Assembly: GCF_900170025.1 (NCBI RefSeq)
Contig: NZ_FWEX01000006.1
Location: forward strand, 286,668 to 350,667
Origin: Nitrospira sp. ND1
GTDB taxonomy: Bacteria; Nitrospirota; Nitrospiria; Nitrospirales; Nitrospiraceae
Length of the DNA: 64,000 nucleotides
Direction: 5' to 3'
The notes beneath the pieces are model-generated. The model did no database searches and was not told the DNA's origin. It was given only the letters and a program-made list of their open reading frames with translations. Positions 43,003 through 52,287 of the stretch are shown piece by piece. Made by a program: the position numbers and the translations under genes. Every line of letters begins with the position of its first letter. Positions within the stretch are counted from its first letter, which is position 1.

Positions 43003-44283
43003 ATGGCACTCCACGAGCACATTCGGCACACCCCTATTCTTTCTGCTTCCGAAGCCCCCATCAGAATGATCGGCGCGTTTGCCGAATCGGTGGGACAGGC
43101 CACCGACCTCACGCAGGTCGGCGAGTGCATCTTGAGGATCCTCAGCGAACAGTTGCGCTTGCCGAAAGCCGCCATATGGATACGAGAAGCAAACGGCGAA
43201 TACCATCTCCTTGCCTCTCTAGGACACCGCACGCTTGCGGCATTGCCGGCTAGCCTGCCGGATAACCACGCCCTTATCACGGGCCTTTCCGATCGGCTAC
43301 ACCTGCTCCGATACGACCAGGCCTCATCTTCGCCCGCCGGCTCAGCCATGATATCGATACAGGCAGCCGTGTGCCTTCCTCTCCGGAACAAGACGCAGTT
43401 TCTCGGACTCTGCGCCCTTGGGCCGATCGGCACGGAGTGTCACCTGGACGAAGACACCGTGATCATTGCAGAGACCGTCGCACGCATCGCTTGCAATACC
43501 TTGGACCATCACCTGGCGCAGGACGACCTTCGGCGCTCCTCCACCTTGATGAGACGCACCGATCGATTACGCTCGTTGGAAATTATGGCGGGCGGGTTCG
43601 CACATGAAATCCGTAACCCCCTCACGTCGATCAAGACGTTTATTCAGCTGGCCCCGCAACGCCAGCAGGACCCGGTGTTCATCCGTGAATTCAGCCAAGT
43701 CGCCATTGAAGACGTCCATCGCATCGAGCGGCTGCTGCACGAAATCCTCGACTATGCGAGTTACATGACTCCCCAGCCGAGCGACGTGGACCTGAACGAA
43801 CTGGTCACCTCCTGCCTCGGTTTCGTCTCGTCCACCGCCTCGCATCGAGGAATTCGTCTGCACACGACACTGGCCCCTCAACTGCCCACGCTCTCGCTCG
43901 ATCGCCAGCAGATCAAACAGGTGCTCTTGAACCTGCTATTGAATGCGCTCGATGCCATGCCCAACGGCAACGGCGTGATTCAGATCCGCACGCGCGTGCT
44001 GCCGCAAGCCGGCCGCACAGCCTGGGTACAGCTGGAGGTCGAGGACGAGGGATGCGGCATTGCCCCGGACCACCTGGAGCATATTTTCGATCCGTTTTTT
44101 ACAACCAAGCATACCAATAGCGCGAGCGATGGGTCCGGCCTTGGCCTGACCACCGCGCATCAAATCGTCCGCGAACATGGCGGCACGCTATTGGTGGAGA
44201 GTCGAGTCGGCGCAGGTTCGACGTTTTCCGTGAATCTTCCAGCACCGGATGCACGCACCACAGTTTCAGCCGCACGGGAGTAA
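43003..44283 (+). CDS. GAF-domain sensor histidine kinase
   Basis: This encodes 426 residues without membrane segments, so it is a soluble sensor. Residues 20-180 are a GAF domain. The dimerisation helix has His201 in 'GGFAHEIRNPLTSI'; the ATPase domain has the N box ('VLLNLLLNALDAM'), D-x-G box ('VEDEGCGIAP'), 'DPFFTTK' and 'GSGLGLTTAHQIV'. All catalytic residues are present. It phosphorylates the regulator encoded one base downstream. It follows the multi-domain fusion gene by 106 bases. Confidence 0.93.
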   Translation: MALHEHIRHTPILSASEAPIRMIGAFAESVGQATDLTQVGECILRILSEQLRLPKAAIWIREANGEYHLLASLGHRTLAALPASLPDNHALITGLSDRLHLLRYDQASSSPAGSAMISIQAAVCLPLRNKTQFLGLCALGPIGTECHLDEDTVIIAETVARIACNTLDHHLAQDDLRRSSTLMRRTDRLRSLEIMAGGFAHEIRNPLTSIKTFIQLAPQRQQDPVFIREFSQVAIEDVHRIERLLHEILDYASYMTPQPSDVDLNELVTSCLGFVSSTASHRGIRLHTTLAPQLPTLSLDRQQIKQVLLNLLLNALDAMPNGNGVIQIRTRVLPQAGRTAWVQLEVEDEGCGIAPDHLEHIFDPFFTTKHTNSASDGSGLGLTTAHQIVREHGGTLLVESRVGAGSTFSVNLPAPDARTTVSAARE

Positions 44284-44284
44284 C

Positions 44285-45697
44285 ATGAAAAAACGGGTAC
44301 TACTTGTCGATGACGAGCCGCGTGTCCGCGCCTCGCTGAGAACAGTGCTGGAACCGACCTATGAGATTCTCGAAGCGGCGGACGCCGCGGAAGGCCTCAA
44401 GAGTTTCAAACACGATGCGCCGGACCTGGTCCTGCTGGACGTGATCCTCCCGGGAACAGACGGTCTGGCGGCGCTCCAGACAATGCGCACCGAGAATCGT
44501 GCCGTCCCGGTGATCATGCTAACCGGGACCAAATCGGTCAAGACGGCCGTCGATGCCATGAAACTGGGGGCAGCCGACTATCTATCCAAGCCATTCGATG
44601 TCGAAGAGCTGCAAATCGTCATTGAGCGCACGCTGGGCAAACAGGAATTAGAACAAGAGGTTCGTCAACTGCGCGCGCAGGTTGTCCAGCGGTATGCCTT
44701 TCACAATCTGATCGGCAAAAGCCCGGCGATGCAGGAAATCTATGCGAAGATCGAGCAAGTGGCCGACAGTCGCACCACCGTCCTCGTAACCGGCGAGAGC
44801 GGGACCGGAAAAGAACTCGTCGCCAAGGCCATTCATTACAACAGCGCGCGGCGCGAACGCCCGTTCGTGGCGCTCAATTGTGCGGCTCTGCCTGAAACTC
44901 TGATCGAAAGCGAACTGTTCGGCCACGAAAAAGGCTCCTTTACCGATGCCACGGCAAGGCGCGTAGGCCAGTTCGAATTGGCGCATACGGGCACGCTTTT
45001 TCTCGATGAAATCGGGGACCTCAGCGCGGCGACCCAGGCCAAACTCCTCCGCGTGCTACAGGAACGGGAGTTCACCCGCGTGGGCGGAGTGCAGTCCATC
45101 AAGGTGGATGTCCGAATTGTGGCGGCCACCAACAAAAACCTCGATGAGATGGTCCGGAAGAACCAGTTTCGCGAGGACCTGTATTACCGCATCAACGTCA
45201 TCGCGCTGTATCTACCGCCCCTGCGCGAGCGGGGCGAAGACATCGCCCTCCTGGCCAAACACTTTCTGGCAAAACGTATCGAAGAAGAGAAACGTCCTCC
45301 TCAGGAATTTACGAAAGGCTCGCTGGAGTTGATCTCGCACTATCCCTGGCCCGGAAACGTCCGCGAGATGGAGAACATCATCGAGCAGGCGTTCATCTGG
45401 TCAAAAGGCTCCGATGTCATCACGCCGGAGCACTTACCGAATATCCTACGCACCGATACACGCTCCACCTCACTCCGGGACGACACCCTGGCGGGGCGAT
45501 TGTCGCTCGAAAAAGCCGTCATGGAATTCGAGCGTGAAATCATCCTGGATGCACTCAAGCGAACAACGTACGTACAGACCCATGCGGCCGCCATGCTGGG
45601 AATCAGCCGCCGCATGCTGAAGTACCGCATGGATACCCTAGGCATCAGCCGGCCCGATAACGGAGTGACTCCCGAGCCTCCACTGACTCAGGAATGA
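44285..45697 (+). CDS. NtrC-family sigma54-dependent response regulator
   Basis: This encodes 470 residues. The receiver has Asp52 and Lys101. The AAA+ domain has Walker A 'GESGTGKE' (169-176) and Walker B 'GTLFLDEIGD'. The sigma54-contacting loop reads GSFTDA (216-221) rather than the consensus GAFTGA. The C-terminal Fis-type helix-turn-helix ('THAAAMLGISRRMLKYRM') is complete. It starts one base after its kinase, ATG 44285, with GGAG just upstream. The pair is a clear two-component system; targets are unknown, but the flanking genes are likely ones. Confidence 0.94.
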   Translation: MKKRVLLVDDEPRVRASLRTVLEPTYEILEAADAAEGLKSFKHDAPDLVLLDVILPGTDGLAALQTMRTENRAVPVIMLTGTKSVKTAVDAMKLGAADYLSKPFDVEELQIVIERTLGKQELEQEVRQLRAQVVQRYAFHNLIGKSPAMQEIYAKIEQVADSRTTVLVTGESGTGKELVAKAIHYNSARRERPFVALNCAALPETLIESELFGHEKGSFTDATARRVGQFELAHTGTLFLDEIGDLSAATQAKLLRVLQEREFTRVGGVQSIKVDVRIVAATNKNLDEMVRKNQFREDLYYRINVIALYLPPLRERGEDIALLAKHFLAKRIEEEKRPPQEFTKGSLELISHYPWPGNVREMENIIEQAFIWSKGSDVITPEHLPNILRTDTRSTSLRDDTLAGRLSLEKAVMEFEREIILDALKRTTYVQTHAAAMLGISRRMLKYRMDTLGISRPDNGVTPEPPLTQE

Positions 45698-45883
45698 CAC
45701 AGGTGGCGCAACGTGTCCCGCAGCCTGTCTCAGTTCCTCAAAGGTGAAATCACTTACATCAAATATCTAGTGGCCTGAATATGCGGGACCTGCTATATAT
45801 GGGCCGATCAGCACAATCAGGAGCGGTATAGGTTTTGCGTTTATCCTTCAGTAACGCCTGCAATGCACCCGGGAGCGCTCTGG

Positions 45884-47026
45884 ATGGGGACCCATACATC
45901 ACCTGAATACGTAGGCACGAAACCGTCGGTACTGGTCGTCGATGATGAGACCGGCCCACGGGACGCCCTCAAAGTCATTCTTCGCCCGTTCTTCACCATC
46001 CACTCCGCCGACAACGCCAAATCCGCCCTCCGGGTCCTCAAAGATCAGCATATCGACCTCATCACCCTCGATCAAAAACTGCCCGACCGCCAGGGAATCG
46101 ATCTGCTGCAAGACATCAAGCAGGACTACGCCGACATCGAAGTCATCATCATTACCGGCTATGGCAGTTTGAAGTCTGCGATGGAAGGCATCCGGCACGG
46201 CGCGGCGGGATATCTGCTCAAGCCATTTAACGTGACCGAACTGATCACCCTCATCAACCAAACACTCGAGAAAAAGCAGCGGCTGGACTACCTGCGCTCG
46301 TTCCTCAAAACATCGACCGCCTTGTGGGGAACGGAACAGGAAGCGGCCCAGGCGTGGAAAGATCTGCAAGCCAACTATTTCTCCATCGGCAAATCCGCCC
46401 CCGAGCCGGCCGCCAAGACAGGCGATGTCACTGCGTTGATCCCGTTGTTATCCGACCTCCTCGAAGCAAAGGACCGCCAACTCCTGAACCACTGCAGCCG
46501 CGTCAGCTTTTATGCGTCGCTTCTTGCCAACCAGCTCAACCTTTCCCTTCCCGATCAGAAGGGACTCGCGCTGGGCGCGTTTCTCCACGACATCGGGAAG
46601 ATCAGTATTCCCAACTATAAGTATGCAGCGAACGATGACGACGGTATCAAGAACGGAGTTCTCGCCAAAGCATACTCCGAGGCCGGTGCGCGGATGCTGC
46701 TACCGCTTGAATTTCAGGCCGAGGTGGGACAGATCGTGGTCTATCACCATGAACGATTCGACGGACTGGGCAATCCGCACGGGCTGGAAGGCGAAGGCAT
46801 TCCACTCTTGGCACGCATCGTCGCCATCGCCCAAGCCTTCGACAACCTGACGGTCGATATGCCGGGACACCTTCCGATGTCCATCGACGACGCCATCCGC
46901 AAGATCGTGCTCCAAGCGGACACTCACTTCGATCCGAAGCTGACCGAGCTTTTCGCCCAAGTCGTGCGGGAATGCAAATCTTCCCTGCCCGCCCTCGCGA
47001 TCGCAAAAACCTCACCGACGACCTAA
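45884..47026 (+). CDS. Response regulator with HD-GYP-like output
   Basis: This encodes 380 residues from ATG 45884 (GGGAG eight bases before). Receiver 14-132 has Asp63 and Lys113 in 'YLLKPF'. Residues 185-375 are an HD-type phosphodiesterase fold: His203, His235-Asp236 in 'FLHDIGK' and 'HHERFDGLGNP' (288-298). The GYP triplet of HD-GYP c-di-GMP phosphodiesterases is GNP here, and several motif residues are spaced as usual. It could hydrolyse c-di-GMP, or act as a non-canonical variant. It ends four bases into the convergent recN stop. Confidence 0.85.
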   Translation: MGTHTSPEYVGTKPSVLVVDDETGPRDALKVILRPFFTIHSADNAKSALRVLKDQHIDLITLDQKLPDRQGIDLLQDIKQDYADIEVIIITGYGSLKSAMEGIRHGAAGYLLKPFNVTELITLINQTLEKKQRLDYLRSFLKTSTALWGTEQEAAQAWKDLQANYFSIGKSAPEPAAKTGDVTALIPLLSDLLEAKDRQLLNHCSRVSFYASLLANQLNLSLPDQKGLALGAFLHDIGKISIPNYKYAANDDDGIKNGVLAKAYSEAGARMLLPLEFQAEVGQIVVYHHERFDGLGNPHGLEGEGIPLLARIVAIAQAFDNLTVDMPGHLPMSIDDAIRKIVLQADTHFDPKLTELFAQVVRECKSSLPALAIAKTSPTT

Positions 47027-48720
47027 TCCGATCGCGCCCGTCGTTCCTTCGCGCTGCCGATCATTTCAGCCGCCGCCGCGCGCGCACTGTTGGTCACCGT
47101 GACCCCGGCTAACATCCGCGCCACTTCCTCTTCCCGCTCGCGCTCCGTCAGCAACCGGACTTGCGTCACGGTGCGCTGCTGGCGCACCTGCTTCTCTACC
47201 AGGTAATGCGCATGGGCTTGGGACCCGACCTGGGGAAGATGCGTCACACAGAGCACCTGGTGGTGCCGGCTGAGATCCCGGAGACGTGTCCCCATGACCT
47301 CAGCCACGGCCCCGCCGACTCCGGCATCGACTTCGTCAAAAATCAGCACGGGAACTCGATCGCTCTCGGCCAGAATGGTTTTCAACGCCAACATGACACG
47401 GGACAGTTCCCCCCCGGAAGCCACTTTGGCAAGCGGCTTGAGTGGTTCACCCGGATTGGCCGAAAAGACGAACTCCACGGCATCGTGGCCCATCTGGCCG
47501 TAGGACGTCTCGCCGGGCAGCGGAAGCACCTCCACCGCGAAGCGGGTTCGCTCCATTCGAAGCGCGCTCAACTCTTTCGTCACCTGCGTCGTGAGTTTCT
47601 TGGCCGCGTCGATTCGCTTGCGAGAGAGACGCCCGGCCAGTTCACCCACGCGACGTGCAGCATCCTCCACGGCAGTGGCCAGGTCCTGCAGCCGGGTTTC
47701 CGCTGTGTCCAGTTGGGCCAGCTGAGCGCGTAGAGAGTCTTGTAGCACCAGCATGGCATCCAACGATCCGCCGTATTTCTTGCTCAGCCGATGCAATCGA
47801 TCCAGCCGCTGCTCGATTTCCATCAATCGTGCCGGGTTGGCTTCGACTTGATCACGATAGTGCCGGATCTGGTCGGCCAGGTCCCTCAGCGGAACGATGG
47901 CGTCCTCTACTACCCGCGTCCATTCGACGGCAGTCTGATCGATCGACACCATCTTCGCGAGCAGTTTGCGCGCGGAAGCCAACAGGCTCAGCACGCCCTG
48001 ATCACCCGCATACAGCAACTCATGGAGTTGGTCGGAGAGGTCGCCCAGTTGTTGACTATGCATGAGACGCGGGCGTTCCTGTTCAAGCCGCGCGTCCTCC
48101 CCCGCCTCCACTGCGGCATCGGAGATTTCCTGAAATTGAAAACGCAGCAGATCCTCTCGTTCTCGGCGTTGGGCGATATGCACAGTCAGTGTCTCACGTT
48201 CAGCCACCCGCTCCTGCCACGACCGATATGCGACCTGATAGTCCTGACGAAGAGCATGAAGTCGGCCGAAGGCATCCAACGCCTCCAACTGAGCCGCGGA
48301 GGACAACAGCGATTGCTGCTCGTGCTGGCCATGCACATCCACCAACGCGCCGCCCAGTTCCTCCAGAAGATGAACCGGGCAGAGATTGCCGTTGAGATAG
48401 GTCCGGTTGCGGCCCGTCCTGGAAATCACGCGACGGATGACAATGTCCGTCTCACCCGGACGGGCGAATTCCTTGGTTTGGAGCAGATGGAGAATGGGAT
48501 GGCCGGACGGCAACACAAACGCCGCTTCGAGGTCGGCTTCATCGGACTGGGCACGGATCTGATCCGTCGAGGCACGGCCCCCGACCAAGAGCGTCACCGC
48601 ATCGATGAGGAGAGATTTGCCGGCTCCGGTTTCACCGGTAAACACGATGAAGCCGGAGCCGAAACAGACGGCCAGCTGCTCGATCACGCCGAAATTCGAG
48701 ATGCGCAGCTCGGTCAGCAT
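47023..48720 (-). CDS. recN: DNA repair ATPase RecN
   Basis: This encodes 565 residues. It is an SMC-like protein of double-strand-break repair. Walker A 'GETGAGKS' (29-36), 'DVHGQHEQQSLL', the long coiled-coil middle, the signature 'KVASGGELSRVMLALK' and Walker B 'VLIFDEVDAGVGG' are present and length is normal. It is convergent with the HD-GYP-like gene and shares four bases with it. Confidence 0.96.
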   Translation of the reverse strand: MLTELRISNFGVIEQLAVCFGSGFIVFTGETGAGKSLLIDAVTLLVGGRASTDQIRAQSDEADLEAAFVLPSGHPILHLLQTKEFARPGETDIVIRRVISRTGRNRTYLNGNLCPVHLLEELGGALVDVHGQHEQQSLLSSAAQLEALDAFGRLHALRQDYQVAYRSWQERVAERETLTVHIAQRREREDLLRFQFQEISDAAVEAGEDARLEQERPRLMHSQQLGDLSDQLHELLYAGDQGVLSLLASARKLLAKMVSIDQTAVEWTRVVEDAIVPLRDLADQIRHYRDQVEANPARLMEIEQRLDRLHRLSKKYGGSLDAMLVLQDSLRAQLAQLDTAETRLQDLATAVEDAARRVGELAGRLSRKRIDAAKKLTTQVTKELSALRMERTRFAVEVLPLPGETSYGQMGHDAVEFVFSANPGEPLKPLAKVASGGELSRVMLALKTILAESDRVPVLIFDEVDAGVGGAVAEVMGTRLRDLSRHHQVLCVTHLPQVGSQAHAHYLVEKQVRQQRTVTQVRLLTEREREEEVARMLAGVTVTNSARAAAAEMIGSAKERRARSD

Positions 48721-48738
48721 GCCGCTGAGGATCAGGCG

Positions 48739-49113
48739 CTAGGCAGCGCCGGAATGTTGCGCGAGAAGCGAATCGATGATTTCTTTAAACTGGCGCTTGG
48801 GACGCGCCCCCACCAGCCGCTCGACCGCTTGACCGTTCTTGAAGAAGAGAATGGTCGGAATGCTCATCACCTGATAGCGTCCGGCAATTTCCGGGTTCTC
48901 ATCGGTATTGAGCTTACGGACCTTGACCTTGCCGGCATATTCTGTTGCTAATTCATCGACGATCGGCGCGACCATCTGACAAGGCCCGCACCAGACCGCC
49001 CAAAAATCCACCATCACTAATTCGGATGCCTTCATGACATCCTCATCCCACGTCGCATCAGTCGCCTTCAACGCATCGCCTGCCACAGTGTCCTCCTTCG
49101 CTCGACCTGCCAT
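48739..49113 (-). CDS. trxA: Thioredoxin
   Basis: This encodes 124 residues from ATG 49113 (an earlier in-frame ATG at 49161 would add 16 residues). The active site is WCGPC (41-45) in 'MVDFWAVWCGPCQMVAP', and the cis-Pro motif is in 'MSIPTILFFKNG'. It is a general cytosolic disulfide reductase and a possible donor to the PrxQ in this window. An 18-base gap separates its stop from recN upstream on the same strand's map order. Confidence 0.93.
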   Translation of the reverse strand: MAGRAKEDTVAGDALKATDATWDEDVMKASELVMVDFWAVWCGPCQMVAPIVDELATEYAGKVKVRKLNTDENPEIAGRYQVMSIPTILFFKNGQAVERLVGARPKRQFKEIIDSLLAQHSGAA

Positions 49114-49190
49114 ATCATCGTTTTTCGATGTGCTGAAGCGGTTCCACACACCGTCCGTCATCCTATAACACGGTTTTGCAGAGAGTCAAA

Positions 49191-49724
49191 TCACGGCCTG
49201 TCCCAGTGCCACTCAGCTGGCGCACCCGACCACCAGTCCGTCGGCCTGGCGCGTCGCCACGCATCCTGTTCCTTCCAGAACTGCCTCACCAGGACCTCAT
49301 CCAGGCGAGCCGCCATCGCCGCAGTGACGTCAGACTGTCGCTGCACCGCCTGCTGGATCACTTCTTTTGCGATACGCGCGAGCACATCCGGCGGATCAAT
49401 CAGATCTTCACTCCGTCCGGTCGCGAGATTCAGGTAGAGCTGTTCCACGCGAACCCATTGATCGGTGGTCGCCAGGTGCTCAAGGTAGCCATCGAGCGCG
49501 TGATACACATACGTAAGAAAGACATAGGTTCGAGCCGAGGGTGTCTCCCTCACCGCCGCCTGACAGGCCTCGACCGCCTGACGGTAGTCAGCGGCTTTGA
49601 GAAACACCGCGGCGCGTTGAAGATGCGATGGCTGCTCCGCCGCCTCCAACTGAGCCGGGACCGCCCCCTGAACCGCGCTCCACAAGCATACCCCGATCAA
49701 CAGGAAGAGCTGGTTTCGTCGCAT
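49191..49724 (-). CDS. Exported TPR-like protein
   Basis: This encodes 177 residues with a GGGAGG site and a signal peptide ('LFLLIGVCLWSAVQGAVPA'). The middle ('HLQRAAVFLKAADYRQAVEACQAAVRE') looks like a TPR helix pair. It follows lptD by 78 bases, so it may share its transcript, but its role in outer-membrane assembly is speculative. Confidence 0.65.
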   Translation of the reverse strand: MRRNQLFLLIGVCLWSAVQGAVPAQLEAAEQPSHLQRAAVFLKAADYRQAVEACQAAVRETPSARTYVFLTYVYHALDGYLEHLATTDQWVRVEQLYLNLATGRSEDLIDPPDVLARIAKEVIQQAVQRQSDVTAAMAARLDEVLVRQFWKEQDAWRRARPTDWWSGAPAEWHWDRP

Positions 49725-49802
49725 GAGGATGCGCCTCCCTCACCGTCTCCGCATCGCGCTCCGGGCCGTCTAATTTCGACCCGTCAGGCGAGACTTTGCG
49801 GC

Positions 49803-52286
49803 TCAATACCGACCCATCGGCATCGACTGCACCGGCATCGGATTCAGGGTTCGTCCATAGGGGCCACCCGGCGCTGCCCAGGGCAAGCCGCGATCCCCGA
49901 CCAGCAATGGACCCAAAATCGTGCGCGCCACAATCGTGCCGAAGTTCTCTGTCCAGCCGATGCCGGTCATGCTCAGCATGAAGGAGTAACTCTGGCGGTC
50001 CGGGAACTGCAGATAGTACAACCCGAGCGACCAGCACTTGCACGGATTCTGATACAAGGCGACCACATCGTATTCCGGACTGCGGCCGCCTTTGACATCG
50101 TAATAGCCCTTGGCGCCGACGGTCCAGCCCCACGGTGTTCTAAATCCGCCGCCCGCGGTGACGAACTGGATCTCCTCGGTTGGAGCATAGACCTCATTAA
50201 ACGAGACCGGATTCCAAATATCGCCGCGCCGGACCCGGTTGCCGTCACGACTGAACCGTTGCCCGACCTCCACGTACCAATAGTTGGATTGCTGCACCCG
50301 AAGATCGGTATTCCACTGGCTGAACGTCCCCCGGTAGGGATCGAGAAAGGCATCGACCGTCAGATACGAATTCGTCGGAGGTAACATCTGTCCGCCCGTC
50401 ACATTCTTTCCGAGCGCTTCGTTGACACCGGGTGGACGAAAGAATTCCGGCGCGGTATTGCCGATCACCGCCCGTAGCCACAAGTCGGACAGTTTTCGCC
50501 CCTGCACCTCCACGGTCGCCGGCTGCAAGGGCTGCGTGAGAGATCCCAGGAACGGTAACACGCCGGGAGTAAACTCCCGCGCGCGGGTCTGCACCCCGCC
50601 CACGTGATAACTCTGCGCCAGGGTCAAGTCGAGCCAGTTGAACGATTGGCCGTTCACCTGTTGTTCGAGCAACTTGGTCCGGAGTGAATAGGTTAATAAG
50701 TTTTTCTTCGGGATGTCATCGACTTGATCGATCTGGGCGATCTGAGACTGGTTACTCCCCGGCACGTATTCATACATCACACTCGGTTCGATCGTGTGCA
50801 GGAAACTCCCGCCGTCACCCCCGGTATACCGGCGGCTCAGCCTGGAAGACGCATCCATAGCCGCCCAAAACGTCTCGCGATGGAGAGGACTGGCCTCCTG
50901 AATGCCGCGCGTATAATAGACTTCCTTGAATTTAAAATGCGGCGTCAACCCGATCACATGCCCGACATCGATCACATCGGTGGTGACGCCAGGCATAAAA
51001 TCCATGCGATTCACAGCGAATCCCTGCTCGCGATAAAAATTCACAAAGTTACTGTCGAGATTCATGAGCAGCGGCAGCCCGAACGCCGACGTATTCGGCA
51101 ACACATAGCCGACCTCCGGGAGGCGCTGGAACGTGTCGGGACCGCCGGAGTTCAACGGCTGGAGATACTGACCCAGAAAATAGGCGCTGCCGTAGGGCAG
51201 GCGTTGCGTCGCCAGTAATGTGGATTCGCCGCTGGGAGAAGCCCGCTGGGCTCCTGAATTGCTCAACTGTTGGAGATACTGCCGATCGGATACAAACGAC
51301 GCCTGGCCTCGCACCAGGAGTGTGTCCGTGACCTGTTGAACATGCTGGCCGCTGATCAAGCCTCGCAAGCGCCGCTCATCCGAGGCGGTCTGATCGACGC
51401 CCGACACATTCGGCAGTTTCGTCTGCTGCAGAAAGCTGGCAAACCACTGCCCGCTCGACCGCCGGTCCAGATAATAGCGATAGGTAAAATCGCTTCCGTA
51501 CCCAAGATCCGAATAATACGAAGGTGCGATCGTCAGGTCCTGGCTGGGGTTAATGGCCCAGAAATAGCCCTGCTGGTAGTGCAGCCCGAAGCGGTTGTCG
51601 TAGCCGGGCGTGGGAATGAGGAACCCGCTGTGACGATTACTGAGCGGATAGGTCAGGGTCGGCACAGGGATAATGGGCGTATCCCGCATGCAGAGCCACG
51701 CCCGCTTCATCCCGATACTTTCGCCCGTGTTCACATCGAGATCGTCGAACTTGAATCGCCAGGCCGGCACTTCGCCGTCTTTGGCGTCACAATTCGTGAA
51801 CGTCCCCTCCTTGATGCGATAGTGATCCTCGGACAGCCTCCGGATGCTGCGACCGGTAAAAAACGAGTTGCTCGGCCGGATATACATCGACCCATGGGTG
51901 ATGACTCCGGCTTCGGTATTCACGTTTAACTCCAGCCGCTCCGACTTCAGATCGGAACTCGGGTCGAAGAAATGCACATGCCCGGTCGCCACTAAGGTAC
52001 CCGGCAGCGAATTGATCGTGACATGATCGGCCGTGAGTCGAAACGAGCCTTGCGTCACCACCACCGACCCGTCCGCTTCGTACACCTCCTGCTCCTGCAG
52101 ATGGTCGATGCGTTCGGCCGTCACGGTGAGGGGCTGGTTGCTCGGTGAGGCGGTGGTCACCGTTGATTGCGCCGAGGCGGCTTCGACCAGCAGCAACACA
52201 CTGAGGAGGAGAGTAAGGAGGACAACCGGGAACGGACAACCAGCCGTCCGCCGCCGTATGGAAGCCGAGTAGCGGTCTGGCCCCAT
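49803..52286 (-). CDS. lptD: LPS-assembly protein LptD
   Basis: This encodes 827 residues. A signal peptide ('LLTLLLSVLLLVEAASA') is followed by the OstA/LptA-like domain ('TVTAERIDHLQEQEVYEADGSVVVTQG', 'FRLTADHVTINS') and a large C-terminal barrel region with 'YPLSNRHSGFLIPTPGY'. It inserts LPS into the outer membrane, and proves a Gram-negative envelope with LPS. Start ATG 52286 lies one base after the folC stop (TGA-G-ATG), so the two genes are translationally coupled. Confidence 0.93.
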   Translation of the reverse strand: MGPDRYSASIRRRTAGCPFPVVLLTLLLSVLLLVEAASAQSTVTTASPSNQPLTVTAERIDHLQEQEVYEADGSVVVTQGSFRLTADHVTINSLPGTLVATGHVHFFDPSSDLKSERLELNVNTEAGVITHGSMYIRPSNSFFTGRSIRRLSEDHYRIKEGTFTNCDAKDGEVPAWRFKFDDLDVNTGESIGMKRAWLCMRDTPIIPVPTLTYPLSNRHSGFLIPTPGYDNRFGLHYQQGYFWAINPSQDLTIAPSYYSDLGYGSDFTYRYYLDRRSSGQWFASFLQQTKLPNVSGVDQTASDERRLRGLISGQHVQQVTDTLLVRGQASFVSDRQYLQQLSNSGAQRASPSGESTLLATQRLPYGSAYFLGQYLQPLNSGGPDTFQRLPEVGYVLPNTSAFGLPLLMNLDSNFVNFYREQGFAVNRMDFMPGVTTDVIDVGHVIGLTPHFKFKEVYYTRGIQEASPLHRETFWAAMDASSRLSRRYTGGDGGSFLHTIEPSVMYEYVPGSNQSQIAQIDQVDDIPKKNLLTYSLRTKLLEQQVNGQSFNWLDLTLAQSYHVGGVQTRAREFTPGVLPFLGSLTQPLQPATVEVQGRKLSDLWLRAVIGNTAPEFFRPPGVNEALGKNVTGGQMLPPTNSYLTVDAFLDPYRGTFSQWNTDLRVQQSNYWYVEVGQRFSRDGNRVRRGDIWNPVSFNEVYAPTEEIQFVTAGGGFRTPWGWTVGAKGYYDVKGGRSPEYDVVALYQNPCKCWSLGLYYLQFPDRQSYSFMLSMTGIGWTENFGTIVARTILGPLLVGDRGLPWAAPGGPYGRTLNPMPVQSMPMGRY

Positions 52287-52287
52287 C

